The notes below the pieces were generated by a model, which made no database searches, had not been told where the DNA came from, and was given only the letters and a program-made list of their open reading frames with translations. From NCBI RefSeq assembly GCF_009818105.1, contig NZ_CP046564.1:1612001-1676000 (forward strand): DNA of 64,000 nt, given 5' to 3'. The stretch comes from Bacillus sp. N1-1. GTDB lineage: Bacteria; Bacillota; Bacilli; Bacillales; Guptibacillaceae. Of the stretch, positions 23,999-32,972 are shown piece by piece (the first letter of the stretch is position 1; the number at the start of each line of letters is the position of its first letter). The position numbers were made by a program, and so were the translations under genes.

Positions 23999-25840
23999 AT
24001 GGATGTAGAGAGAAGAAAAGAAAAGGAATTGTGGCGATTTTATTTTTTATTAGTCGCGTTACTTTCCCTAAAAACCTATCTGGTTTATCGATTTGAATTT
24101 ACTTTTTCGTTAAACGGTATAGGGGAAGAGTTATTCCTGATGATAAATTCGATAGGATCAATCGCATTACTGCTAGGTATCGGTCTATTTAGAAAGCAGT
24201 CAAAACCAGGCCTGATGCTAGCAGTTTATTTTATTTTGTCAGCATTACTTTATTGCAACATTTTATATTATCGTTTTTACATAGACTTTGTGACAGTACC
24301 CGTCCTCTTTCAGTTTGGAAATGTAGGAGGTCTTGGTCAGAGTACAGTTGAGTTATTGAACTTATATGATCCGTTCATTGTCTTTGATTCAATCGTTTTA
24401 TTTTGGTTATTAAAGCGGAAAGGACTACATAAATTAGCTCTTTCCAAGAAACTGAAGAAAAGAACAGCGATTAGTAGCGTCGCAGTTCTTTTATGTACAG
24501 CTGCGTTAGCACTTATCATGCATCCTCTATTATTTGAAAAATCATATGATCGAGAACTGTTTGTTAAATCGCTAGGAGCCTATACGTATCACATTTATGA
24601 TATTGGGTTTAATTCTTTTACTTCAATTAATAGTGCATTTGCAGATGATACGGAGCTATCTGAGATTGAGAAGTATGTGAAAGATAAGGAAGTCGAACCT
24701 TCCTCCTATGAAGGAATAGCAAAGGGGAAGAATCTTATTCTTATCTCACTAGAATCGACTCAAGCGTTTATGCTTAATGAAAGTGTTAACGGAGAGGAAG
24801 CAACACCTTTTTTAAATAAGTTAAAAGAAGACAGTTTTTTCTTTCCGAATTTCTACCATCAAACAGCACAGGGGAAAACTTCCGATGCGGAATTTATGAT
24901 TGATAGTAGTTTATACCCTCTTTCAGGAGGATCAGTTTTTGTAAGAAAGCCACAAAACGAATTTTTCTCTCTGCCAGAGGCATTAAATAACGAAGGGTAT
25001 ACAACAACATCTTTTCACGGAAATGATCGTGAGTTTTGGAATCGATCAGAAATGTATGAGACGCTAGGATATGATCGTTTTTATTCAAAGAAAGATTTTG
25101 ACGTTAGTGATGAGAATTCCATTAACTATGGGTTAAAAGACATTCCATTTTTTAAACAGTCGATTCCCTATTTAAAAGAGTTGGAGCAGCCGTATTCTGC
25201 TAAATTTTTAACGCTGACGAATCATTTCCCTTATTTATTAGAAGAAGAAGATACAATGATTTCCCTGCCTGAGACGAAAGAAGAAGTTGTGAACCGTTAT
25301 TTTGCGACTGTCCGTTATGAAGATGAAGCGATAAAAACCTTTTTTGAAGAAATGAAAGCAGCCGGTTTATATGAAGATTCGATTTTTGTTCTATATGGTG
25401 ATCACTATGGTTTATCTGAAACGTACGATACTGCCCTGGGGGAGTATCTGGGTGATAAAATTGGCCCAGTTGAACACGTTGATCTCCAAAAAGTTCCTCT
25501 TATCATTCATATTCCAGGGGAAGAAGGCGAAGTAATAAATACGGTTGGTGGACAGGTCGATTTAAAACCAACAATTTTAGAATTATTAGGTGTAGAAGAA
25601 AGTAAGAGTTTAAATTTCGGAACGAGCCTTTTTTCAGAAAATCGAAAAGACCTTGTGATTTTTCGTGATGGAAGCTTTATTACAAAAAACCTAATTTATA
25701 CAAAGAATACGTGTTATAACAAAGAAACCACGTCAAAAACGAATCGAAACAAATGTGCTCGTTATTTTGGTGATGTTCAAGATGAACTCGATTATTCAGA
25801 CCAGGTTATCTATGGTGACTTATTGCGTTTTATTCAATAA
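23999..25840 (+). CDS. LTA-synthase-family membrane sulfatase-like protein
   Basis: 613 residues. Five membrane helices (about 12-180) precede an extracellular sulfatase-fold domain (about 235-560). The catalytic threonine is Thr294 in QGKTSDAEF; further motifs are ISLESTQAF, HGNDREFWNR and YGDHYG. Family members add glycerol phosphate from phosphatidylglycerol to make or prime lipoteichoic acid. Bacillus has several paralogues; the ECF-type promoter suggests the stress-type one (YfnI-like), so no symbol is given. GAGGGG precedes the ATG; a TTG just before it is also possible. Upstream lies a hairpin-rich leader. Confidence 0.85.
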   Translation: MDVERRKEKELWRFYFLLVALLSLKTYLVYRFEFTFSLNGIGEELFLMINSIGSIALLLGIGLFRKQSKPGLMLAVYFILSALLYCNILYYRFYIDFVTVPVLFQFGNVGGLGQSTVELLNLYDPFIVFDSIVLFWLLKRKGLHKLALSKKLKKRTAISSVAVLLCTAALALIMHPLLFEKSYDRELFVKSLGAYTYHIYDIGFNSFTSINSAFADDTELSEIEKYVKDKEVEPSSYEGIAKGKNLILISLESTQAFMLNESVNGEEATPFLNKLKEDSFFFPNFYHQTAQGKTSDAEFMIDSSLYPLSGGSVFVRKPQNEFFSLPEALNNEGYTTTSFHGNDREFWNRSEMYETLGYDRFYSKKDFDVSDENSINYGLKDIPFFKQSIPYLKELEQPYSAKFLTLTNHFPYLLEEEDTMISLPETKEEVVNRYFATVRYEDEAIKTFFEEMKAAGLYEDSIFVLYGDHYGLSETYDTALGEYLGDKIGPVEHVDLQKVPLIIHIPGEEGEVINTVGGQVDLKPTILELLGVEESKSLNFGTSLFSENRKDLVIFRDGSFITKNLIYTKNTCYNKETTSKTNRNKCARYFGDVQDELDYSDQVIYGDLLRFIQ

Positions 25841-25910
25841 TTCCAGTGTTTTTTCTGACAAATTCATGATAGGATTTAATTGGATATACTTTGCAAAGGG
25901 ATGAGGATAT

Positions 25911-26165
25911 ATGGACTTAGAAAGACTGCAAATACTCACTGAAGTTGTAAGAGAGTACAAAACCGCTCTTCATATGGATCAAAATAAAGGTGAAGTTGGA
26001 AGAGAAGTGCTTGATATTGTGATGAACTCACAGGATCTTGTTTTATACGGTCATGTAAAAAGAGCAAAGGACATTGATAAATTTCCTGGTGAAGCAATTA
26101 AGCATCTTGATCAGGCAACCTCATACCTCCATGAAAAAATAGATGAACAACTAAAACACTCCTAG
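25911..26165 (+). CDS. Small hypothetical protein
   Basis: 84 residues, helical, charged, with no membrane helix. HVKRAKDIDKFPGEAIKHLDQATSYLHEKID suggests a helical hairpin. No family recognised. The ribosome-binding site GGGATGAGG is well placed, codon use is like the neighbours, and a terminator overlaps the 3' end. Confidence 0.5.
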   Translation: MDLERLQILTEVVREYKTALHMDQNKGEVGREVLDIVMNSQDLVLYGHVKRAKDIDKFPGEAIKHLDQATSYLHEKIDEQLKHS

Positions 26166-26184
26166 CATAAGGAGTGTTTTTTTT
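26153..26184 (+). terminator. Rho-independent terminator
   Basis: AACACTCCT agcata AGGAGTGTT then eight T. Confidence 0.9.
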
Positions 26185-26320
26185 GTTGTTGGACTTTGAA
26201 GTAATATGTGAAAAATAGGAATAGTTTGCATTTTGAGAAGAGAGCGTTGTAACAGTTGCAATACAATGTCATATAGTGATAAGCTTTTGCTGTTTACTAG
26301 ATTAAAGGAGAGTGAAATAA

Positions 26321-27184
26321 ATGACGAATTTCATGAAGCGACTGGCTCCTGTACTTTTAATGGGACTAGTTGTTTTTGTTATAAGTGCTTGTTCGAATGG
26401 TGGGAATGAATCGAATGGAGCTTCAGACGAAAAAGAAGCAACGAAATGGGAAGAAATACAAGAAGAAGGCAAACTTGTCGTTGCGACTTCAGGAACGCTT
26501 TATCCTACTTCTTATTACGAAGAAGGATCGGATAAAGTTACGGGCTATGAAGTAGAAGTTGTAAGAGAAATGGCAAAACGCCTTGATCTTGACGTTGAAT
26601 TTAAAGAAATGGGCTTTGACGGCATGTTAACAAGCATCAATTCCGGCAAAGTGGATCTTGCTGCCAATGATATTACATCAACAAAAGAAAGAAAGGAAAA
26701 GTTCACTTTTTCAGAACCTGTTAAGTATTCTTATGGAACAGCGATTGTAAGAAAAGACGACCTTTCTGGTATTAAGTCTCTTGATGATCTTGAAGGGAAA
26801 ATTGCGGCTGGTGCTTCTACGACGGTTTATATGAAAGTTGCCCGTGAGCATGGTGCAGAAGAAAAAATTTATGATAATGCGACGAATGAACAGTATTTAC
26901 GTGATGTAGCCAATGGTCGAACGGATATTATTTTAAATGATTATTACTTACAAACACTAGCTCTTGCTGCTTTTCCAGATTTAAACATAACCATTCATCC
27001 TGATATTGAGTACTATCCTAACAACCAACATATTGTAATGAAAAAGGATAGTGGCGAATTAGAAACAAAAGTGAACGAGACGATAAAAGAAATGAAAGAA
27101 GACGGCACGTTGAAAGAACTATCTGAGAAGTTCTTCAATGGAGCTGATGTGTCAGTTAAGCCAGATCTAGATATTGAAGAATAA
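26321..27184 (+). CDS. tcyA: L-cystine ABC transporter substrate-binding lipoprotein
   Basis: 287 residues. Lipobox ISAC near residue 24, then a type-2 periplasmic-binding fold: KLVVATSGTLYPTSYY, TGYEVEVVREMAKRL, AANDITSTKERKEKF, and DNATNEQYLRDVANGRTD, which closely resembles B. subtilis TcyA. It captures L-cystine outside the membrane for TcyB. Start chosen by AAAGGAG eight bases upstream. The operon lacks the ATPase gene tcyC. Confidence 0.85.
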   Translation: MTNFMKRLAPVLLMGLVVFVISACSNGGNESNGASDEKEATKWEEIQEEGKLVVATSGTLYPTSYYEEGSDKVTGYEVEVVREMAKRLDLDVEFKEMGFDGMLTSINSGKVDLAANDITSTKERKEKFTFSEPVKYSYGTAIVRKDDLSGIKSLDDLEGKIAAGASTTVYMKVAREHGAEEKIYDNATNEQYLRDVANGRTDIILNDYYLQTLALAAFPDLNITIHPDIEYYPNNQHIVMKKDSGELETKVNETIKEMKEDGTLKELSEKFFNGADVSVKPDLDIEE

Positions 27185-27200
27185 GTGGGAGTTGTAACAA

Positions 27201-27878
27201 GTGGGGGAAATACACTGGGAATATTTATTTGATGCAGGTCTTGCGTTAAAATCATTTCCCTATGTGATCCAGGGTCTTGGGTTAACGTTATTAATTGCAT
27301 TTGTTGGAATGATTATTGGCTTGGTTATGGGCTTATTTCTTGCTCTTGGTAGAATGTCCAAATGGAAAGCCCTCAGATGGCCAGCGCGCCTCTACATTTC
27401 CTTTATGAGAGGAACGCCAATTCTTGTTTTTCTTTATATTCTTTATTTTGGTCTGCCGGTTGTAGGTATCCAATTCTCGGCGTTAACGTGTGCGTTAATT
27501 GGGTTTAGCTTAAATAGTGCGGCTTATATTGCAGAAATTCAGCGCTCGGCTCTTTCATCGGTTGAAAAAGGCCAATGGGAAGCTTCGACCGCTCTTGGCA
27601 TGTCCTATTGGACGACGATGAGAGAAGTGGTTCTGCCACAAGCAACGCGAATCGCCATACCGCCTCTATCGAACGTTATGCTCGATCTGATCAAAGCGTC
27701 TTCTTTAGCCGCGGTTATTACCGTTCCAGAACTGCTCCATCATGCGAAAATTGTTGGCGGAAGAGAATTTGATTTTATGACAATGTATATCCTCGTAGCT
27801 TTTATTTATTGGGGAGTATGCGTTTGTGTTTCCTTCTTCCAGGAACGACTAGAAAAACGATATCATTATTTACACTAA
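27201..27878 (+). CDS. tcyB: L-cystine ABC transporter permease
   Basis: 225 residues with about five membrane helices and the ABC contact loop in EASTALGMSYWTTMREVVLPQA (22 residues, EAA motif). Starts at GTG, 16 bases after tcyA. Forms the channel for cystine uptake. A terminator comes directly after the stop, so no ATPase is encoded in this operon; it must be supplied in trans. Confidence 0.85.
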   Translation: MGEIHWEYLFDAGLALKSFPYVIQGLGLTLLIAFVGMIIGLVMGLFLALGRMSKWKALRWPARLYISFMRGTPILVFLYILYFGLPVVGIQFSALTCALIGFSLNSAAYIAEIQRSALSSVEKGQWEASTALGMSYWTTMREVVLPQATRIAIPPLSNVMLDLIKASSLAAVITVPELLHHAKIVGGREFDFMTMYILVAFIYWGVCVCVSFFQERLEKRYHYLH

Positions 27879-27907
27879 CCCTGGGTCTCTTTCCAGGGTT
27901 TTTTCTT
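27877..27907 (+). terminator. Rho-independent terminator
   Basis: AACCCTGG gtctctt CCAGGGTT then T-run, overlapping the tcyB stop. Confidence 0.85.
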
Positions 27908-28062
27908 TATATTCTTTTAATAGAGTGCTCAATTGAATCAGCACTTTTATTAAAAAAACAAAAATATCCCATATTCTTCATGAAGTTTTTTTAAGAATGT
28001 TATACTAAGTACAATAAACAACATAGACGATTGGTCATATTGGAAGGGAGTTCATCAATTGC

Positions 28063-28782
28063 ATGAAAAAATATCTTAATTTATTATTGATTGTTGGGGT
28101 TCTAATGCTTGCTGCTTGTAGTAATAATAGTGAGGCAACGGACGAAGAACCTGCTTCTGAAGATTCAGCAACTGTAGAAACGCAAAAAGAACTTGAAGCG
28201 ATGAAGGTAGAAGAAGACAAAGTTGTCGCAACGGTTAATGGTGAAGAGATCAAAGGAAAAGATTATAATTCCATGCTTGTACAAACTCAGCTTCGCTATA
28301 CGATGAGCGGGGAAGATCCATCAGATACTGAGGTAGCGAAATCGATTGAGCAAGAAGTGATGGATAATTTAATAGGACAGGAACTTTTACTTCAAAAAGC
28401 GAAGGAAGAAGGTTTCTCTGCGTCAGATAAAGAAGTTGAAACAGAACTTGAACAAATTAAAGCACAATTCGATGGCGAAGAGGAGCTTGAGAAAGCGCTA
28501 CAAGGTCAAGGAATAACGCTTGAGCAGCTTGAAAGCCAGTATGCGGATATTGTAGTCGTCGATAAATTTGTAAAAGAAAAAATTGGTACACCTGAAGTAT
28601 CTGATGAAGAAGTAAAGGCATTTTATGATGAGCAATTCTCAAAAGATGCTGAAAATCCCCCTTCATTTGACGAAATGAAAGATCGAATAAAAGACTATTT
28701 GGTTGAAACGAAAACGCAAGAAAAAGTTCAGGAAATGAAAGCTGAACTGATGAAAAAAGCAGAAGTGAAAGAGAAATTATAG
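28063..28782 (+). CDS. SurA-N-like chaperone lipoprotein
   Basis: 239 residues. Lipobox LAAC (Cys19), an acidic linker, then a SurA_N/trigger-factor-like helical domain: VVATVNGEEIKGKDYN, QEVMDNLIGQELLLQKAKEEG and a C-terminal helix rich in Lys/Glu. Unlike PrsA, it has no parvulin isomerase domain. Probably an extracytoplasmic folding helper anchored on the outer face of the membrane. Single gene with a terminator. The start ATG is 12 bases from GGGAG. Confidence 0.75.
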   Translation: MKKYLNLLLIVGVLMLAACSNNSEATDEEPASEDSATVETQKELEAMKVEEDKVVATVNGEEIKGKDYNSMLVQTQLRYTMSGEDPSDTEVAKSIEQEVMDNLIGQELLLQKAKEEGFSASDKEVETELEQIKAQFDGEEELEKALQGQGITLEQLESQYADIVVVDKFVKEKIGTPEVSDEEVKAFYDEQFSKDAENPPSFDEMKDRIKDYLVETKTQEKVQEMKAELMKKAEVKEKL

Positions 28783-28808
28783 GTCAGCATAGAGCTGGCC
28801 TTTTTCTA
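28781..28808 (+). terminator. Rho-independent terminator
   Basis: GGTCAGC atagag CTGGCC stem with one G-U pair, then five T. Confidence 0.7.
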
Positions 28809-28851
28809 TGATATACATAGCCATTAAATTGAAGCAGGGAGAGATAAAGTT

Positions 28852-29487
28852 ATGGATCATGTAATCGCTGAACTCCGTACATATGTGAAACAAAAATTAG
28901 AACAGGAAGGAAGTGGACATGATTGGTATCACATTGATCGTGTCGTAAAACAAGCGCGTAGCATTGCAAAAGAAGAGAGTGCTAACCTTTTTATTTGTGA
29001 AGTAGCCGCACTCGTTCATGATCTTGCCGATGATAAAGTCGCTTCATCAGAACAAGCTGGATTAGAAGAAGTAGAGCAATTGCTTTTACCATTAAATAAG
29101 GCGGATCGCGAGCACGTATTGGAAATTATTACAACCATTTCCTTTAAAGGGGGTAATCGTCCACCTGTTCGTACGCTCGAAGCAAAAGTTGTTCAAGATG
29201 CTGATCGTTTAGATGCGATAGGAGCGATTGGAGTTGCCAGGACGTTTGTTTATGCTGGCTCAAAAGGAGATTTAATTTATGATCCATCAATACAGCCGCG
29301 TCAGCACATGTCAGCTAGCTCGTATCGGAATGAAAAGTCGACGGCCATCAATCATTTCTATGAGAAATTATTGAATTTAAAAGATTTAATGAATACGAAT
29401 ACAGGTTTAAGAATTGCAGAAGAACGTCATGAATTTATGACATCATTTTTATCACAATTTCTTGGAGAGTGGGAAGGATCGAAATGA
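28852..29487 (+). CDS. HD-domain phosphohydrolase
   Basis: 211 residues. The metal-binding histidines and aspartates lie in HDWYHIDRVVKQA, VHDLADDK and QDADRLDAIGAIGVARTF, giving an H...HD...D signature of the YedJ-like HD family. Likely a nucleotide or phosphoester hydrolase of unknown substrate. The stop overlaps the start of the following acetyltransferase gene (ATGA), so they are co-translated. Confidence 0.8.
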   Translation: MDHVIAELRTYVKQKLEQEGSGHDWYHIDRVVKQARSIAKEESANLFICEVAALVHDLADDKVASSEQAGLEEVEQLLLPLNKADREHVLEIITTISFKGGNRPPVRTLEAKVVQDADRLDAIGAIGVARTFVYAGSKGDLIYDPSIQPRQHMSASSYRNEKSTAINHFYEKLLNLKDLMNTNTGLRIAEERHEFMTSFLSQFLGEWEGSK

Positions 29488-29963
29488 TGATCATTCAGCC
29501 AATGACAGAAGATATCGCAAAAAAGATTCAAACGTGGCAATATGAGGAGCCCTATTCCTTGTACAGCCTAAATGAAGATCCAGAAGTGTTATCAGAACTT
29601 ATGACCGACTCTTATTTTTCAGTTACAGAAAACAACAAATTAATCGGCTATTTTTGTTTTGGAAAGTCAGCACAAGTTCCTGCTGGTTATAAAGAAAATG
29701 CTTATGTGGCTCCTTTGCTTGATTTTGGGCTGGGCCTTAACCCGATGCATACTGGAAATGGAAAAGGACTTCGTTTTGTTCAAGCGGGTCTCGCATATGC
29801 GTGTGAGAAGTATGGGAATAAGAGCGTTCGACTTACGGTAGCCTCCTTTAATATACGAGCAAAAATAGTGTATGAAAGGGCAGGATTTACATATGAGCAA
29901 TCCTTTTTAAAAGAAAGTGGGAGCGGTTCGACAACCTTTGAAGTTATGGTAAAAAAGATATGA
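29484..29963 (+). CDS. GNAT family N-acetyltransferase
   Basis: 159 residues. The acetyl-CoA loop reads HTGNGKGLRFVQAGL, followed by VASFNIRAKIVYERAGFTYEQSF, both GNAT hallmarks. Substrate unknown. Starts within the HD gene stop (ATGA), preceded by GGAAGGA. No terminator was found behind it; the 262 bases to the next gene hold only a promoter and a poorly supported 33-codon frame at 29976. Confidence 0.8.
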   Translation: MMIIQPMTEDIAKKIQTWQYEEPYSLYSLNEDPEVLSELMTDSYFSVTENNKLIGYFCFGKSAQVPAGYKENAYVAPLLDFGLGLNPMHTGNGKGLRFVQAGLAYACEKYGNKSVRLTVASFNIRAKIVYERAGFTYEQSFLKESGSGSTTFEVMVKKI

Positions 29964-30167
29964 AATTAGGGAGAAATGGGCTGTTGTGACAAACACTGGA
30001 TTAAACTGTGCAAAAGCGGGAATAACAGAAGTATACAAGCAAGAAAGAACAGGAGGAAGGTTTCATATTCATAGTGCTATAACTAAAATAGAATCGAATC
30101 CAATTGGTACAACTTGTCTTATTCATACTAATTCTGACAGACTATAGGAAGTTTGGTCGAATGCGTT

Positions 30168-30196
30168 TTGATTCCTCCGAGATTTGGGCATAATAA
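30168..30196 (+). promoter_or_regulatory. Sigma-A promoter
   Basis: TTGATT at 30168-30173, 17-base spacer, TAATAA at 30191-30196, 29 bases before the Spo0E-like gene. Confidence 0.55.
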
Positions 30197-30225
30197 TAAT
30201 GTATTGGCATGAGGAGGAATGAGGC

Positions 30226-30381
30226 ATGTATGATGCAATTGAAAGAAAGCGAAAAGAAATGTTCGATATGGCGGGACGTTACGGCTTTGCATCAGAGAGA
30301 ACCATTCGCTGTAGTCAGGAGTTGGACCGATTATTAAATGCCTTAATGCAAACTAAACAACATAATGAGGAAGTATTGTGA
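30226..30381 (+). CDS. Spo0E-type aspartyl-phosphate phosphatase
   Basis: 51 residues, with CSQELDRLLNALMQ holding the SQELD motif of the Spo0E family and a helical hairpin fold. Family members remove phosphate from Spo0A~P and so delay sporulation. The ribosome-binding site GAGGAGGAATGAGG is strong. It was found by reading the frame directly since the gene is very short. It lies 411 bases before a PAS histidine kinase that could feed the same phosphorelay. Confidence 0.8.
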   Translation: MYDAIERKRKEMFDMAGRYGFASERTIRCSQELDRLLNALMQTKQHNEEVL

Positions 30382-30433
30382 AACTTAAATCTAATTTTTT
30401 CTTCCTGTAGGGTAAAATAAAGGAGGAAACCGT

Positions 30434-30673
30434 ATGAAGTTTGATCTTAAATCAATTCTCACAAAAGAGTTGTTTGATTGGATAGAAGAACATCCTAAGC
30501 GCAATCAGTTGATTGAATCCATTCAAGGAGAGATCTTTCAATCCGTCGTTCATTTCCGTGAGTGGAATGACTCTGATTATAATGGGAACGATGACTGGAT
30601 TCTGTTTGCGCTTCGAAATGAAGAAGTGTGGCAAGATGAAGTCGATCCGATCGATCAGTGTGAAAGCCGTTAG
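30434..30673 (+). CDS. Small hypothetical protein
   Basis: 79 residues, acidic, rich in Trp (four), no membrane helix: FREWNDSDYNGNDDWILFAL. No family recognised. AAAGGAGG precedes the ATG at good distance, and a terminator overlaps the stop. It may share the transcript of the Spo0E-like gene 53 bases upstream. Confidence 0.55.
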   Translation: MKFDLKSILTKELFDWIEEHPKRNQLIESIQGEIFQSVVHFREWNDSDYNGNDDWILFALRNEEVWQDEVDPIDQCESR

Positions 30674-30692
30674 AAGCACGGCTTTTTTTTGT
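30660..30692 (+). terminator. Rho-independent terminator
   Basis: AAGCCGT tagaagc ACGGCTT then T-run, overlapping the stop of the small gene. Confidence 0.8.
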
Positions 30693-30791
30693 GGTATTTT
30701 AGAACTTAATGTAGATTTAAGCAGGAATCATTTGCTTGGAAAGAGAAAAACTACATACTATGGAATTTATCCGGTGTACGTAGGGGGACTT

Positions 30792-32657
30792 ATGGTGAAA
30801 CATTCACAAGACGTTCTTATAGATAAGCAACAGCTTCACGAACTTCATAGCAATTATCAAACGTATAAATCGCTATTTGCCCATTATCCAGGTATGATGT
30901 ACCTTTTAGATCACAATGGACTCATTCAAAATATTAACCACTTCGGTGTTGCATTATCAAAGCATTACAACGTCAAAATTAAAAGTAAGCATTACACAAA
31001 CTTTATTCTGCCTTCAGAACATGACGAAGTTAATCACTTTTTTTATAAAACGCTTCAGGGGCAAGTTACACATTTTAATACGGTTTTTCTTACACCCGAT
31101 CAAGAGCCGTTCGAGGTTGAATTAGTTAATATACCTGTTTATGTTGACGATGAAGTAAAAGGTGTATTTACGTTCGTTCGAGATATTACGGAAGAACGAG
31201 CAGCAGCATTTGCTCTACGAGAAAGTCAGGAAAAGTACCGGTTGATTGCTGAGCATACGTCAGAGTTAATTAGACTAGTGAATGTTGAGAGCGGTATCAT
31301 TACCTATGCTTCTCCTTCCCATGAAACCATTCTTGGATTCAAAACTGAAGAATATACCGGTCAGTCGTTTTATGAAGACATTCATCCTGATGATCAGGAT
31401 GCCGTTATTCATTTGCTACATAGCACGAAAGATAAGCCAGCAGTCGCAGAATTTCGACGGAGGCATGTAAATGGAAACTGGATCACGTTAGAAGACAGTG
31501 CGAGATCCATACCTTATGGCGTCAATGGAGAGAGAATGAATGTGGTCGTCTCAAGAGATATTACTGAGAAAAAACGAGCTGAACAGGAGCTTCAAAGCAC
31601 GCTAAAGCAGTTAAAAGATTTAAAATATGCCCTTGATGAAAGTGCTCTAGTTTCTGTGACAGATGAGTCTGGAAAGATTACTTCGGTGAATGAGAAATTT
31701 TGTGAGATTACGGAATATACCGAAGTCGAACTGCTCGGTCAAACACATATGATTCTTGATTCAGGGTATCATCCGAAGTCTTTTTTTGACGAAATGGATT
31801 TGCAAATTGAATCGGGTGCAGTGTGGAAAGGCGAAATCAATAACAAAACGAAATATGGAAACGATTTTTGGGTCGATACAACGATTGTGCCGTTCACTGG
31901 TGATAACGGAGAACCGTACCAATATGTTTATATTCGAAAAGATATTACAGATCGTAAGCGCGCCGAAGAACTGCTACGAACGTCCGATAAATTATCAGTT
32001 ATAGGTGAATTAGCTGCTGGCGTTGCTCATGAGATTCGAAATCCATTAACTTCTCTTAAAGGCTTTACACAAATTTTAAAATCAAGGCTAAATAGTGACA
32101 GTGATCAAGAGTTTATTAGCATTATGCTTGATGAGTTGGATCGCATTAATATGATCGTTAATGAATTTATGGTGCTGGCGCGACCTCAGGCTTTAGCTCA
32201 TGAGAAAGCGAATTTACAAGATTTACTTCAAAATGTCCTTACCTTGATTGAAACGCAGGCAACGTTAAACAACGTTCAAATAATCACTAGAGTGATTGAA
32301 AACATTCCTAACATATCCTGCAATGAAAATCAGATAAAGCAAGTTCTTATCAATGTTATTAAGAATTCGATCGAAGCAATGCCGAACGGTGGAGAAATCA
32401 TACTATCACTTTTTCCTATTAAAAATGAAGTTATCATTGAAGTGAGAGATAATGGGGAAGGCATTCCGAATCACCAGCTAACCCATCTAGGAGAGCCTTT
32501 TTATACGACGAAAAAAAAGGGAAATGGCCTTGGTTTGATGATCTGTCGACGAATTGTTCAAAATCATCAAGGCACCTTGTTGATCGATAGTAAAGAAGGA
32601 GAAGGGACTGTTGTAACGATAAAACTCCCTTATCTTCTTTCTGATGAATCGCGCTGA
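30792..32657 (+). CDS. Soluble PAS-domain sensor histidine kinase, sporulation-kinase type
   Basis: 621 residues, no membrane helix. Three PAS domains (about 30-145, 155-275, 280-400), then HisKA with His413 in VAHEIRNPLTSLKGF and a HATPase with N box NVIKNSIEAM, DNGEGIP and GNGLGLMI. The layout and the HEIRNPLTSLKGF box are those of KinA/KinE-type kinases that phosphorylate Spo0F. No response regulator gene is adjacent, also typical of phosphorelay kinases. A long in-frame extension reaches 30513 but overlaps the previous gene; GGGGGA precedes 30792. A weak promoter (TTGCTT-18-TACTAT, 30732-30761) precedes it. Confidence 0.85.
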   Translation: MVKHSQDVLIDKQQLHELHSNYQTYKSLFAHYPGMMYLLDHNGLIQNINHFGVALSKHYNVKIKSKHYTNFILPSEHDEVNHFFYKTLQGQVTHFNTVFLTPDQEPFEVELVNIPVYVDDEVKGVFTFVRDITEERAAAFALRESQEKYRLIAEHTSELIRLVNVESGIITYASPSHETILGFKTEEYTGQSFYEDIHPDDQDAVIHLLHSTKDKPAVAEFRRRHVNGNWITLEDSARSIPYGVNGERMNVVVSRDITEKKRAEQELQSTLKQLKDLKYALDESALVSVTDESGKITSVNEKFCEITEYTEVELLGQTHMILDSGYHPKSFFDEMDLQIESGAVWKGEINNKTKYGNDFWVDTTIVPFTGDNGEPYQYVYIRKDITDRKRAEELLRTSDKLSVIGELAAGVAHEIRNPLTSLKGFTQILKSRLNSDSDQEFISIMLDELDRINMIVNEFMVLARPQALAHEKANLQDLLQNVLTLIETQATLNNVQIITRVIENIPNISCNENQIKQVLINVIKNSIEAMPNGGEIILSLFPIKNEVIIEVRDNGEGIPNHQLTHLGEPFYTTKKKGNGLGLMICRRIVQNHQGTLLIDSKEGEGTVVTIKLPYLLSDESR

Positions 32658-32673
32658 TAAAGCGCTTTTTTCT
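32653..32673 (+). terminator. Rho-independent terminator
   Basis: GCGC tgataaa GCGC then T-run, at the kinase stop; short stem. Confidence 0.55.
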
Positions 32674-32698
32674 TTTGTGCAACTATTTACTTAATATA

Positions 32699-32712
32699 AG
32701 TAAGCGCTTACA
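32699..32712. promoter_or_regulatory. cre-like palindrome
   Basis: AGTAAGCGCTTACA contains a 12-bp perfect palindrome and differs by one base from a CcpA-site-like TGTAAGCGCTTACA. It lies 41 bases before a small membrane-protein gene. Confidence 0.4.
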
Positions 32713-32752
32713 ATTATAAAAAAGAATAATTGTATTAAGGGGCGTGTTGAGA

Positions 32753-32893
32753 ATGAGAAGCGAGACGAGTTATCGAATGCTTGCCTTTGAAAAATTCAAC
32801 GCTGAAAAGAATTGGTCAGAAAACAATCGCCTTTTTAATTATTCCATTGCAGGTTTCGGAACAATATTTTGTATTTTATCGATGATATTTTAA
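32753..32893 (+). CDS. Very small membrane protein, unknown
   Basis: 46 residues: a charged half (RSETSYRMLAFEKFNAEKNW) and one C-terminal membrane helix (SIAGFGTIFCILSMIF). AAGGGG lies ten bases before the ATG. No family recognised. A cre-like palindrome upstream suggests carbon-source control. Nested hairpins end the gene. Confidence 0.45.
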   Translation: MRSETSYRMLAFEKFNAEKNWSENNRLFNYSIAGFGTIFCILSMIF

Positions 32894-32910
32894 CGAACAG
32901 TACGAATGGG

Positions 32911-32972
32911 CTTCTCAAGTGACCACACTTCTTTTTATTAAAAGAGAAGCTACCTTTTTGAGAAGTCTTTTT
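32911..32972. terminator. Nested hairpins between convergent genes
   Basis: CTTCTCA (32911-32917) pairs with TGAGAAG (32959-32965), enclosing CTTCTTTT/AAAAGAGAAG, and a run of seven T follows. Serves the small membrane-protein gene; the opposite direction has only A/T-rich arms. Confidence 0.55.

Noticed and set aside
29976..30077. 33-codon frame starting MGCCDKHW
   Set aside because: Ribosome-binding site only two bases from the ATG, no family likeness; left as intergenic.
30513..30791. N-terminal extension of the PAS kinase
   Set aside because: It overlaps the preceding gene and its terminator in another frame, and the sequence is unlike a PAS protein.
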